Of a DNA stretch of 9,665 nucleotides, positions 1 to 6,264 are shown piece after piece. The stretch's first letter is position 1. Every line of letters begins with the position of its first letter. The position numbers and the translations under genes were made by a program. The notes beneath the pieces were generated by a model. The model had not been told where the DNA came from. It saw only the letters and a list, made by a program, of their open reading frames with translations, and did not search any database. The DNA is from Anaerolineae bacterium. Lineage in GTDB: Bacteria; Chloroflexota; Anaerolineae; 4572-78; J111. The stretch lies in contig JAGRBY010000246.1 in assembly GCA_020433835.1 (NCBI GenBank), positions 1 through 9,665 of the forward strand. The letters run 5' to 3'.

Positions 1-21
1 AATCAAATAATACGCTATCAC

Positions 22-46
22 CATCTTCGAAGATGATAAATTTTTT
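22..46 (+). terminator. Possible terminator of an upstream gene
   Basis: A 14-bp perfect palindrome (22-35) can fold into a short stem with a TCGA loop. Five bases further on there is a run of six T (41-46). This would suit a weak intrinsic terminator for a gene left of the window. The stem is short and the T run is not immediately adjacent, so it could instead be part of the leader of the gene that starts at 87. Confidence 0.35.
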
Positions 47-86
47 ACCAATCAGCTTTTCGTATAAACCAGGGAGATATACTACA

Positions 87-512
87 ATGGCAGCAGCTAC
101 AAAAGCAAAAAATGGTGCCATCGCCAATAGTGCGCTTTATGATATCGCCGCTCAAACCAGCGAAGGGGCAAAAGCCGCCGCAAACAACGTTATGGAAGTT
201 ATTAACATCTACAATGAAAACGGTGTTTCCTTGCTCAATGCTCAGCAAAGTTTGTTGCAATCGAGCCTTGATATCTATCAACAATACAGCAAAGCTTATG
301 GCGACTTCATATTTGGTGCCTATCAGTACACGCTTGATCAATCGCTGGCCTGGCGCGAGCAGTTTGCCCAAGTAACCGAAGCCTACTGCGCTAAAGCCCA
401 AGAATTGGCGCATTCTGAGCAAAAATTTGTTCTTGAATCCGTTGAGTCGTTTCAAGCTCAAACTAAAGTCGGCGCAGACCGTGTGGTAGAACTGTTTACA
501 TCTATTAAATAA
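87..512 (+). CDS. Phasin-like small helical protein
   Basis: A 141-residue protein with no signal peptide or membrane segment. It is almost entirely predicted helix: an Ala/Lys-rich N-terminus (residues 1-12), then an amphipathic Gln/Ala/Glu-rich body with regularly spaced Leu, Ile, Phe and Tyr (about 40-138). This is the build of phasins, the proteins that coat intracellular polyhydroxyalkanoate granules. The length also fits that family, which is poorly conserved in sequence. I chose ATG 87 because AGGGAG lies nine bases upstream (71-76). The longer reading frame back to 33 would run through the palindrome at 22-35 and has no ribosome site. The next gene, also Gln-rich and helical, has a very similar leader (AGGGAGAGTATATCCA against AGGGAGATATACTACA), suggesting a matched pair. 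No PHA synthase is in the window. The phasin call is inferred from composition; a generic coiled-coil protein is the alternative. Confidence 0.6.
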   Translation: MAAATKAKNGAIANSALYDIAAQTSEGAKAAANNVMEVINIYNENGVSLLNAQQSLLQSSLDIYQQYSKAYGDFIFGAYQYTLDQSLAWREQFAQVTEAYCAKAQELAHSEQKFVLESVESFQAQTKVGADRVVELFTSIK

Positions 513-553
513 ACTGTCTGTAAACACCTAACTTTTGTTAAATTTATTGTGTT

Positions 554-577
554 CATTGCTACCAGCAATGTTGGTAG
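554..577 (+). other. Small overlapping inverted repeats after the first phasin-like gene
   Basis: CATTGCT (554-560) and AGCAATG (564-570) form a perfect 7-bp stem with a 3-base loop. An alternative stem pairs CTACCA (559-564) with TGGTAG (572-577). The two are mutually exclusive. No T run follows, so it is not a convincing intrinsic terminator, though it may protect the 3' end of the mRNA. Confidence 0.35.
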
Positions 578-627
578 TTAATAATTGAGCCGCTTGAAAA
601 GCAGATAGCACTCTAAAAATAATAGCG

Positions 628-712
628 TTTCTCTTTATTGCATCACTTGTTATCTCTATCTCTTGACCATATCACCACTTGTTTCCTGTCTCTACCATCG
701 TCTTTCTTTAAA
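628..712 (+). promoter_or_regulatory. C-rich, G-poor tract, possible Rho loading (rut) site
   Basis: In 631-710 I count 24 C and only 6 G on the plus strand, with many TC and CC steps. An RNA copied from it would be nearly unstructured. That is the composition of Rho utilisation sites, and no strong intrinsic terminator follows the first phasin-like gene, so Rho-dependent ending of that transcript is plausible. There is no reading frame worth calling here. Equally, it could be just an unstructured leader for the gene at 943. Confidence 0.3.
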
Positions 713-801
713 AATTTGTGATATCTGCTGACTCATTACCAAGTTAACCTTCGAGTTCGTTGTGAGCCTCCTCTCTGACAATTGAACTCTAAGCGGTTCT
801 C

Positions 802-850
802 CGCTGGGGAACTTCCGCCCGGCCTCCTCTTTACAGGAAGTTCCCCAGCG
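802..850 (+). other. Perfect 15-bp GC-rich hairpin upstream of the second phasin-like gene
   Basis: The arms 802-816 (CGCTGGGGAACTTCC) and 836-850 are exact reverse complements and enclose a 19-base loop. No T tract follows, so it is not a classical terminator. It sits 93 bases before the ATG at 943. It could be an mRNA processing or stability element that sets the relative levels of the two phasin-like proteins, or a small palindromic repeat. The motif GCCTCCTCT occurs inside the loop (822-830) and again just upstream (765-773). The rest of 513-942 holds no gene that I can support. Confidence 0.6.
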
Positions 851-942
851 CTAATTTAATTTATGTTTAATGATACTTTAGCCTGATAGGCTTTTGTAAA
901 ATTTCTATTCATTTTGTAACTAAAAAAGGGAGAGTATATCCA

Positions 943-1416
943 ATGATGGATTGGACAAAACAATCACAAGAAATGCTCCAAACGTGGACCGACACCCAAA
1001 AGAAAATGTGGGATGGTTGGCTTCAAACTGTTCAAAAAGGCGGTGCCCCGTTTCAAAATATCGAAATCTGGCAAAAAACCATTGAAACCTGGGAAAGTAC
1101 TGTAAACAGCACCCTCTCAACCCAAAGCGAGTGGATGCACAAGTGGACCGGGACTTTAAACTCACAACAAAATGTACCTGATCAATTTGTTAAATGGGCT
1201 GACCAAACCGAAAAAATGATGGAACAGTGGAGCAGCACCCAAAAACAAATGTGGGAAAGCTGGTTCGATATGATGAAAAAAGCTGATCTATCGAAAATGG
1301 CCGAAACCTTTGACTCCGAAGGCAAAAAAGCCTTTGAAACCTGGCAGCAGTCGGCTCAAAAACTTCAAGAAACCCAAGAACAAATGATGAAAATGTGGAC
1401 GAGTTCACTGAAGTAA
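943..1416 (+). CDS. Trp/Gln/Met-rich phasin-like or PhaE-like repeat protein
   Basis: A 157-residue, very polar helical protein without signal peptide or membrane span. It is strikingly rich in Trp, Gln, Met, Lys and Glu. Residues 4-32 and 85-113 are an internal duplication at an exact offset of 81, with 11 of 29 positions identical: W4/W85, W15/W96, TQK, MW and the closing W26/W107. Weaker copies of the TQ-x-x-x-W core occur at 60-68 and 144-152. This W/Q/MW-x-x-W pattern recalls the N-terminal part of PhaE, the non-catalytic subunit of class III PHA synthase, and phasin families. The protein is much shorter than PhaE (about 350 residues), so phasin-like is safer. Start: two ATG codons are adjacent (943 and 946), and AAGGGAGAG at 926-934 gives good spacing to the first. 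coaD starts 44 bases after the stop. The granule role is inferred. Confidence 0.65.
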   Translation: MMDWTKQSQEMLQTWTDTQKKMWDGWLQTVQKGGAPFQNIEIWQKTIETWESTVNSTLSTQSEWMHKWTGTLNSQQNVPDQFVKWADQTEKMMEQWSSTQKQMWESWFDMMKKADLSKMAETFDSEGKKAFETWQQSAQKLQETQEQMMKMWTSSLK

Positions 1417-1460
1417 TTGACACTGTACTTAATTATTGCTAAGACAGCAGGTAACTCAAA

Positions 1461-1973
1461 GTGACCAGAGCTATTTTTCCAGCCAGTTTTGACCCTATTA
1501 CGTGCGGCCACATTGACATCGCTACGCGAGCAGCCCGCATATTCAACGAGCTTATCGTAGGTGTTTACAGCCGGCCTCAAAAAAATACGCTTTTCTCTGT
1601 TGCTGAGAGGCTGGCTTTAACAAAAGAGGCTTTGGCTCACATACCGAATATTCAAGTACAGGAATACTCGACGTTAACCGTTGAATTTGCTAAGGCGTGT
1701 AACGCTTCGGTGATTGTTCGTGGATTACGTGTGGCCTCTGATTTTGAGTGGGAACTACAGCTTTCTTTAATGAACCGCACCTTGGACACGGACATCGAAA
1801 CTATCTGTTTCATGCCCAGCCAACAATATGCGTTTCTCAGTTCATCAATGCTAAAAGACATTGCCAAAAATGATGGCCCTCTTAAAGCATTGGCTCCTGA
1901 TCACGTAATTAAGGCACTAAAAATAAAATATAATCTGCATCATTCAAATGGTCATTCAAACAACCACTATTAA
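1461..1973 (+). CDS. coaD: Phosphopantetheine adenylyltransferase (CoaD)
   Basis: Cytoplasmic enzyme of coenzyme A synthesis: it joins ATP and 4'-phosphopantetheine to give dephospho-CoA and pyrophosphate. The 170-residue product aligns along its length with bacterial CoaD (about 160 residues). It has the N-terminal nucleotidyltransferase motif FDPITCGH (residues 10-17, TxGH at 14-17), the RGLR segment (87-90) with the following DFEWELQ (94-100), and the late SSS motif (127-129) that contacts nucleotide phosphates. The start codon is GTG, chosen because the homology begins there (TRAIFPASFDP) and AGGTAA lies just upstream (1450-1455). The last dozen residues are a His/Asn/Ser-rich tail beyond the usual end, of unknown use. 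It lies 44 bp after the phasin-like gene, may be read with it, and ends at a strong palindromic terminator. Confidence 0.96.
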   Translation: MTRAIFPASFDPITCGHIDIATRAARIFNELIVGVYSRPQKNTLFSVAERLALTKEALAHIPNIQVQEYSTLTVEFAKACNASVIVRGLRVASDFEWELQLSLMNRTLDTDIETICFMPSQQYAFLSSSMLKDIAKNDGPLKALAPDHVIKALKIKYNLHHSNGHSNNHY

Positions 1974-1993
1974 CTTTGGTTGACCATTAAGGG

Positions 1994-2042
1994 AGGTTAT
2001 TACAATTGTAAACGTTTACAATCGTAATAACCTACTTTTTTT
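1994..2042 (+). terminator. Terminator of coaD: 40-bp loop-free palindrome plus T run
   Basis: The 20-base arms 1994-2013 and 2014-2033 are reverse complements with one mismatch (A2004/C2023). Seven T follow at 2036-2042. The position just after coaD and the T tract make it an intrinsic terminator. A weaker inverted repeat, AATGGTCA (1947-1954) with TGACCATT (1981-1988), overlaps the end of coaD just before it. The innermost 18 bp (2005-2022) are a perfect palindrome with an operator-like core. Confidence 0.85.
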
Positions 2043-2062
2043 ATCCTCTAACCCTTGCCAAC

Positions 2063-2095
2063 AAAAAAGGTGTTCTTATAACAAGAACACCTTTT
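2063..2095 (-). terminator. Terminator of the AAA+ ATPase gene
   Basis: A perfect 13-bp stem (2065-2077 with 2083-2095) has a 5-base loop. On the minus strand it is followed by six U (complement of A2063-A2068), 22 bases after the ATPase stop codon. On the plus strand it ends in four T, so it can also back up the coaD terminator. Together the two hairpins insulate the convergent genes. Confidence 0.85.
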
Positions 2096-2116
2096 ATCTA
2101 TTCCCTATTTGTTTCT

Positions 2117-3517
2117 TTAATCTAAAAATTCAAAATAAGAACTGGCCGCTAAATCAATAAGTTCTTTGGTCATAACCAACGGATCATCGCGATATGTGGC
2201 GAAACTTACCAGTTGCTTAAGCAAATCACGCGGATGGCAAGCTCGCAAAGGCCGAACGATATCCGTATAATGTTTTTTCATAAGATAATTGAATACATCG
2301 CGATTAAATTCAACGTTGTAAGCCTTGCAAGCATTCAAAAATATGTCAAAGAACTGCTCTTTGGAAGGATCATCGACCCGCAGTTTATGGCTTATCCGCC
2401 GCAGAAACGCCTCATCAACGAGCGAACGCGGCTCCAGGTTGGTTGAAAAAACCAGAAGGGTTTTGAACGGAATGGGGAACTTTTTGCCGGTGTGAAAGGT
2501 TAGGTAATCGATCTTTTCTTCCAGCGGTACAATCCAACGGTTGAGCAGGTCGGTCGGTTCCATACGCTGCCGGCCAAAGTCATCGATCACCAACACACCG
2601 CCGTTGGCCTTAAGCTGCAAGGGCGCTTCGTAATAGCGATTAGAGTCGCTCCAGGCCAAATCCAGATCCGACAGCGTCAACTCGCCACCGGTAACCACAA
2701 TCGGCGGCGAACTGCGAACCCACCGCTTGTCAATACTGTTTACTTCGGCCATCTGCTCTTCAATGGTGCCGATAGGGCGATGGGCTTCGGGGTCGAAGAC
2801 CTTAATAATTTGCCCATCTTCGTAAACGGCGTGGGGGATCATAACATTACCAGGCAGTAGATCAAGGCCGATAGCGCGGGCGATGCTGGTTTTACCGTTC
2901 CCCGGCGGACCATATACAAATACAGACTCATTTGAGTTTACCGCCGGGCCGATGCGTTGAAAAACATCTTCCGACAAAATCAAGCCCTTCATGGCTTTGC
3001 GGACTTCGGTCTCTTTTACGAACACGCGCCGCTTGGCTTGAAGCTCAACCGCTTCAACATAATGGCGCAGCGATACGGGACAAGGACCTAAATAGCGGTT
3101 TCGAGCGATCAATTCTCGAGCCCGTTCGCCGCCCTTGGTGGTGATGGCATATTGATACGAAGCCGAGTTTAAGCTGCTGCCACCCATAACCTCAATGAGC
3201 TGCTGCGTTTTTAATGAGCGTAAAATCGGCTCGATTACGCCGCTAAAATGAAGCCGCATCATTTGGGCGATTTGTCCACCCATCAAAGTGCCGCTAAAAT
3301 AGAGTGTTTTAAGCGCCAGATCGGCAATAAAGGCTTGAGGAATACGCGTATCCTCTATTGAACGGGGTTCCTCAAAAATCTGTTTTAACTCAGGGGGTAG
3401 TTCATCATGCCAACTAACAATGGGGGTAGCGCCCAGCATCCCCGTACCTTTGCGACGTGGAGATTCTCCACCTTGTAATGTCCTTAAACGACCTGTCCCA
3501 GGGCGAGAGTCACTCAT
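2117..3517 (-). CDS. Winged-helix/AAA+ ATPase of unknown role
   Basis: A 466-residue cytoplasmic protein. Residues 1-35 are a disordered Arg/Gly/Pro-rich start. About 55-140 reads like a winged helix-turn-helix module (from EDTRIPQAFIADLALKTLYF to the TTKGGERA segment). About 165-450 is an AAA+ ATPase core: Walker A GPPGNGKT (203-210), Walker B VLVIDDFG (308-315), sensor 1 STN (358-360), likely arginine fingers R373/R374, and a sensor-2-like HPRDL (428-432). These imply a ring-forming, ATP-driven remodelling protein. The two-domain arrangement resembles a family usually annotated only as 'ATP-binding protein' or 'AAA family ATPase'; I know of no defined substrate. I chose ATG 3517 because GGGAGG ends six bases upstream; the longer frame to 3553 starts before that site. 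Transcribed alone from a good promoter at 3571-3599, and divergent from the amidase gene. Confidence 0.85.
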   Translation of the reverse strand: MSDSRPGTGRLRTLQGGESPRRKGTGMLGATPIVSWHDELPPELKQIFEEPRSIEDTRIPQAFIADLALKTLYFSGTLMGGQIAQMMRLHFSGVIEPILRSLKTQQLIEVMGGSSLNSASYQYAITTKGGERARELIARNRYLGPCPVSLRHYVEAVELQAKRRVFVKETEVRKAMKGLILSEDVFQRIGPAVNSNESVFVYGPPGNGKTSIARAIGLDLLPGNVMIPHAVYEDGQIIKVFDPEAHRPIGTIEEQMAEVNSIDKRWVRSSPPIVVTGGELTLSDLDLAWSDSNRYYEAPLQLKANGGVLVIDDFGRQRMEPTDLLNRWIVPLEEKIDYLTFHTGKKFPIPFKTLLVFSTNLEPRSLVDEAFLRRISHKLRVDDPSKEQFFDIFLNACKAYNVEFNRDVFNYLMKKHYTDIVRPLRACHPRDLLKQLVSFATYRDDPLVMTKELIDLAASSYFEFLD

Positions 3518-3570
3518 AAACATCCTCCCAACGTTAATGTGACGAGCCAACACAGGAAAACACGTGTGAT

Positions 3571-3599
3571 ATGATAGCCAAGATAGCCAGACTGGTCAA
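3571..3599 (-). promoter_or_regulatory. Sigma70-type promoter of the AAA+ ATPase gene
   Basis: Read on the minus strand, TTGACC (3599-3594) and TATCAT (3576-3571) are separated by exactly 17 bases. Transcription would start near 3564, giving a leader of about 47 bases to ATG 3517. The spacer contains a direct repeat GGCTATC/GGCTATC that could bind a regulator. Confidence 0.7.
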
Positions 3600-3602
3600 T
3601 TT

Positions 3603-3611
3603 TGCTATACT
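3603..3611 (+). promoter_or_regulatory. Possible extended -10 promoter for the amidase gene
   Basis: TGCTATACT matches an extended -10 (TGnTATAAT) with one change, but I see no good -35 box. It lies next to the -35 box of the divergent ATPase promoter, so the two could compete. If used, the amidase mRNA would carry a leader of about 175 bases containing the whole hairpin element at 3631-3761. Confidence 0.4.
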
Positions 3612-3630
3612 AAACCCATATTCATTATCA

Positions 3631-3761
3631 CACTACCTTTGCACTTTAAAGAATTGGGACCAGAAACCAGGGTTTTTAGCGTTAAAGAGAACGCTTTTGG
3701 CCGCAAAAGGTTATCAATGCGGTATCAAAACCCTGGTTTCTAAAAAAGTGCAAAGATAGTG
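3631..3761. repeat. 131-bp long imperfect inverted repeat (hairpin element C)
   Basis: The outer arms 3631-3647 and 3745-3761 pair over 17 bp with one mismatch. After an asymmetric internal loop (3648-3661 against 3742-3744), the inner arms 3662-3676 and 3727-3741 pair perfectly over 15 bp. The 50-base centre holds two small stems: GCGTT/AACGC (3679-3683 with 3690-3694) and CTTTT/AAAAG (3694-3698 with 3705-3709). Just outside are CATTATCAC (3623-3631) on the left and GTGATTATCAT (3759-3769) on the right, also seen in the element at 9302-9396. It has no coding capacity. It is either a miniature inverted-repeat element or a structured 5' leader of the amidase mRNA. Confidence 0.75.
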
Positions 3762-3793
3762 ATTATCATCTTCATGCTAGAAAGGAGCCGTTT

Positions 3794-5092
3794 ATGCAAA
3801 CGTATTTTGAAACACACTTAATGCCCCTGGCCGAACAATTGCGCTCGGGTGCATTAAATCTATTAGATTATCTGGCTCAGCTCGAAGCCTATTTTGAGGC
3901 TGAAAACGAGCGTGTACAGGCATTTTTACCGGAAGCCCATCGGTTTGCTCGGCTGCGACAAGAGGCGAGCGTCCTCGAAGCCCAGTTTCCCGATCCGGCT
4001 GACCGCCCTGTGCTGTATGGCGTGCCCGTGGGTATCAAAGATATTTTTCATGTCGATGGTTTTGAAACGCGGGCCGGTTCCAAACTGCCGCCTAAGGTGC
4101 TAGCCGGCTCTGAAGCCGAAAGTGTAACCCAACTCAAACGGATGGGTGCTTTAATTTTAGGCAAGACGGTGACCACGGAATTTGCTTACTTTGGTCCGGG
4201 AGCTACGCGAAACCCTCACAATGTTCACCATACTCCCGGCGGGTCGAGCAGTGGATCGGCGGCGGCGGTTGCGGCGCATTTAAGCCCGTTGACGTTGGGT
4301 ACCCAAACCATCGGCTCTATTGTGCGCCCCGCTTCTTTTTGCGGTGTGGTAGGCTTCAAACCCAGCTCCGGCCGAATTTCTACGGCGGGCGTTATTCCGC
4401 TTTCGCCCACACTCGATCACATCGGCATTTTCACCCAAGATGTCGCCGGAGCCGCGCTGACCGCCAGTATTTTATGTTCGGACTGGCAAACGGACGCTCT
4501 CCCTATCATTCGACCTATACTGGGCATCCCAGACGGAGCCTATTTAGAAAATGTAAGTCCTGAGGGGCTGGTTCACTTTCAACAGACCGTTGCCAAACTT
4601 GAGCAAGCCGGATATACGGTGCACACTGTCGCCGCAATGCCAGACTTCCATGATATTTATGTAGCCCATAATGCCCTAATGGCGGCCGAAACAGCCTCGG
4701 TTCACCATGATTGGTTTGCCGAGTTTGGGGATTTGTATCATCCTAAAACCAGCGAGTTGATTCAGCGCGGTCGAAAAATAACGCTTGACCAAATTGAAGC
4801 TGCCCGCTTGGGTCGGGAATATCTGCGTAAAAATCTGGAAGTTCTTATGGATACCCACGCCATCGATCTGTGGATTTCACCGGCGGCAGTGGGCACCGCA
4901 CCGGCCGGTTTAGAAAGTACCGGTGATCCGATTATGAACTTACCATGGACGTATGCCGGAGTACCGGCCATCAACCTGCCCTCGGGCTTGGGCGAAAACG
5001 GCTTGCCGCTGGGACTACAACTGGCCGGGCGCGATCAAGGTGACGAGCAACTCTTGGCCTGGGCTGAGTCGATAGCAACTGTTTTAATTTAG
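3794..5092 (+). CDS. Amidase signature family hydrolase
   Basis: A 432-residue cytoplasmic enzyme of the amidase signature family, which hydrolyses carboxylic amides through a Ser-cisSer-Lys triad. The triad is visible: K82 in GVPVGIKDIF, cis-Ser S151 in the Gly/Ser-rich loop GGSSSGS (149-155), and nucleophile S175 in TIGSIVRP (172-179). The 24-residue spacing of the two serines is the family norm. The nucleophile loop reads QTIGSIVRP rather than the classic DTGGSIRxP, a variant I associate with a common bacterial subfamily, so no loss of activity is implied. The C-terminal PWTYAGVPAINLPSG (384-398) and GLQLAGRDQGDE (407-418) are also typical. It is not GatA: no gatB or gatC is nearby and it is shorter. 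The substrate cannot be read from sequence. AAAGGAG at 3781-3787 fixes the ATG. The DHH phosphoesterase gene follows after 27 bases, probably on the same mRNA. Confidence 0.92.
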   Translation: MQTYFETHLMPLAEQLRSGALNLLDYLAQLEAYFEAENERVQAFLPEAHRFARLRQEASVLEAQFPDPADRPVLYGVPVGIKDIFHVDGFETRAGSKLPPKVLAGSEAESVTQLKRMGALILGKTVTTEFAYFGPGATRNPHNVHHTPGGSSSGSAAAVAAHLSPLTLGTQTIGSIVRPASFCGVVGFKPSSGRISTAGVIPLSPTLDHIGIFTQDVAGAALTASILCSDWQTDALPIIRPILGIPDGAYLENVSPEGLVHFQQTVAKLEQAGYTVHTVAAMPDFHDIYVAHNALMAAETASVHHDWFAEFGDLYHPKTSELIQRGRKITLDQIEAARLGREYLRKNLEVLMDTHAIDLWISPAAVGTAPAGLESTGDPIMNLPWTYAGVPAINLPSGLGENGLPLGLQLAGRDQGDEQLLAWAESIATVLI

Positions 5093-5119
5093 TTCTACTT
5101 ATAACCAAAGGAAACGATT

Positions 5120-6097
5120 TTGTGGCAAAAAATTATCTCTATTATTGAGAATAACAAAAACTTTGTTTTATCCTCGCATATGAATCCCGACTGCGATGCC
5201 TTAGGCTCAGAGCTGGCGCTGGCCGAGCATTTAAGAACGCTAGGCAAAACCGTGACGATTATCAATACCGATCCCGTGGCATCGAACTTTCGCTTTCTCG
5301 ACCCGAAGCAGCGCATCAACCAATTTTCGGAAAGCAGACACGCCCGCATTATCAAAAAAGCGGATGTTGTTATTGTGCTGGATGCCTCCGGCAGTTGGAA
5401 ACGCTTAGGCATCATCGGCAAAAGTCTAGAAAAGGCCGATGCTGTTAAACTCTGTATCGATCACCATCCCGACCCCACCGATTTTGTGGATCTGGCCGTG
5501 GTTGATACTGATGCCTCGGCCACCGGCGAACTCATTTATGATCTCATCATGACGATGGGCGGCACGATCAGCAAAATCATAGCTCAAGCGCTCTACGCGG
5601 CTATTATAACCGATACCGGCAGCTTCCGCTTTCCCAAAACCAGCCCGCGCACCCACCGTATTGCGGCAGAATTGCTCGCCGCTGGGGCCGATTCGATGGC
5701 TATCTATCGCCAAATCTACGAACAAAATCCACTGGGAGCTATTCAGGCGCAAGGTCGTATTATGGAGTCGATTCGGTTAGCCGCCGACGGGCAGATTGCC
5801 TTTTATGGCGTTACCCAGGCAACCCTCCATCAGTTCGGGATAAAATCGGCAGAACTGGATGGCGTAGCCAGTTTGGGACAGATGATTGGCGGGGTGCGGG
5901 TGACGGTTTATTGTATGGAACTTTCGCAAGAGCGGACCAAAATCAGCCTACGTAGCGATGGAACCGTACTGATTAATACCATCGCGGCGGAATATGGCGG
6001 TGGTGGTCATCCTTCAGCAGCAGGGGCCATTGCTGAAGGGCCGCTAGACAGCGTGTTAGCCGAAGTGGTCGGTAAAGTAGAGCGTCTGTTTGCCTAA
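5120..6097 (+). CDS. nrnA: DHH/DHHA1 phosphoesterase, NrnA-type nanoRNase/pAp phosphatase
   Basis: A 325-residue cytoplasmic phosphoesterase of the DHH superfamily. NrnA proteins degrade 2- to 5-nucleotide RNA fragments to mononucleotides and dephosphorylate pAp to AMP, using Mn2+. The metal ligands are visible in order: SHMNPDCDALGS (19-30, with H20, D24, D26), D88 in VIVLDAS, DHH at 114-116, and D165 in ITDTGSFRF. The C-terminal DHHA1 domain carries the RNA-binding glycine loop GGGGHPSAAGA (293-303). The length matches NrnA (about 310-330). A TTG start at 5120 is chosen: AAAGGA (5107-5112) is well spaced and the family N-terminus begins there. Family members also hydrolyse cyclic or linear dinucleotides (pGpG, pApA), so a role in signal turnover is possible. 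Probably cotranscribed with the amidase gene, though no functional link is known to me. Confidence 0.9.
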   Translation: MWQKIISIIENNKNFVLSSHMNPDCDALGSELALAEHLRTLGKTVTIINTDPVASNFRFLDPKQRINQFSESRHARIIKKADVVIVLDASGSWKRLGIIGKSLEKADAVKLCIDHHPDPTDFVDLAVVDTDASATGELIYDLIMTMGGTISKIIAQALYAAIITDTGSFRFPKTSPRTHRIAAELLAAGADSMAIYRQIYEQNPLGAIQAQGRIMESIRLAADGQIAFYGVTQATLHQFGIKSAELDGVASLGQMIGGVRVTVYCMELSQERTKISLRSDGTVLINTIAAEYGGGGHPSAAGAIAEGPLDSVLAEVVGKVERLFA

Positions 6098-6108
6098 ATA
6101 GCGGTGTA

Positions 6109-6154
6109 AATCGATGTTATTGTGCATTTTCGTACAATAAAATTTGCTTCGATT
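6109..6154 (+). other. Hairpin after nrnA
   Basis: TTATTGT (6117-6123) pairs with ACAATAA (6134-6140). Outside it AATCGA (6109-6114) pairs with TCGATT (6149-6154), separated by unpaired bases. It lies 12 bases after the nrnA stop. There is no real T run, so it may be a weak terminator or a 3' end stabiliser. Confidence 0.4.
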
Positions 6155-6208
6155 GCCACTTTGGAAAAAAGAGTTTATACTTCCAACATAATTCTAACAG
6201 TTTCGGTT

Positions 6209-6214
6209 TATAAT
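6209..6214 (+). promoter_or_regulatory. -10 box upstream of the FmdB-type gene
   Basis: A perfect TATAAT lies 50 bases before the ATG at 6265. I cannot find a good -35 at 16-18 bases upstream; the nearest candidate, TTCCAA (6181-6186), is too far. The position between a possible 3' hairpin and the gene supports a separate transcript. Confidence 0.5.
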
Positions 6215-6264
6215 ACTGCGTAAACGATTTATATCGATCATTACACGATTTTGGAGACGGCCCC

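Noticed and set aside
33..512. Longer first gene starting at ATG 33
   Set aside because: The extra 18 codons run from the upstream palindrome and have no ribosome site, whereas ATG 87 has AGGGAG at good spacing.
1417..1445. TTGACA box with a TAAGAC -10 at 17 bases, as a coaD promoter
   Set aside because: The -35 is perfect, but the -10 matches only three of six bases. The implied start would leave too short a leader to include the AGGTAA ribosome site.
2117..3553. Longer ATPase starting at 3553
   Set aside because: The GGGAGG ribosome site lies inside that extension, six bases before ATG 3517, so the shorter start is right.
3631..3761. Integron attC site or intrinsic terminator
   Set aside because: It is palindromic, but GTTAAAG does not fit the attC core GTTRRRY, no integrase or cassette is nearby, and no T run follows the stem for either strand.
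3794..5092. GatA subunit of the tRNA amidotransferase
   Set aside because: The triad is shared by the whole amidase family; there is no gatB or gatC nearby and the protein is shorter than usual GatA.
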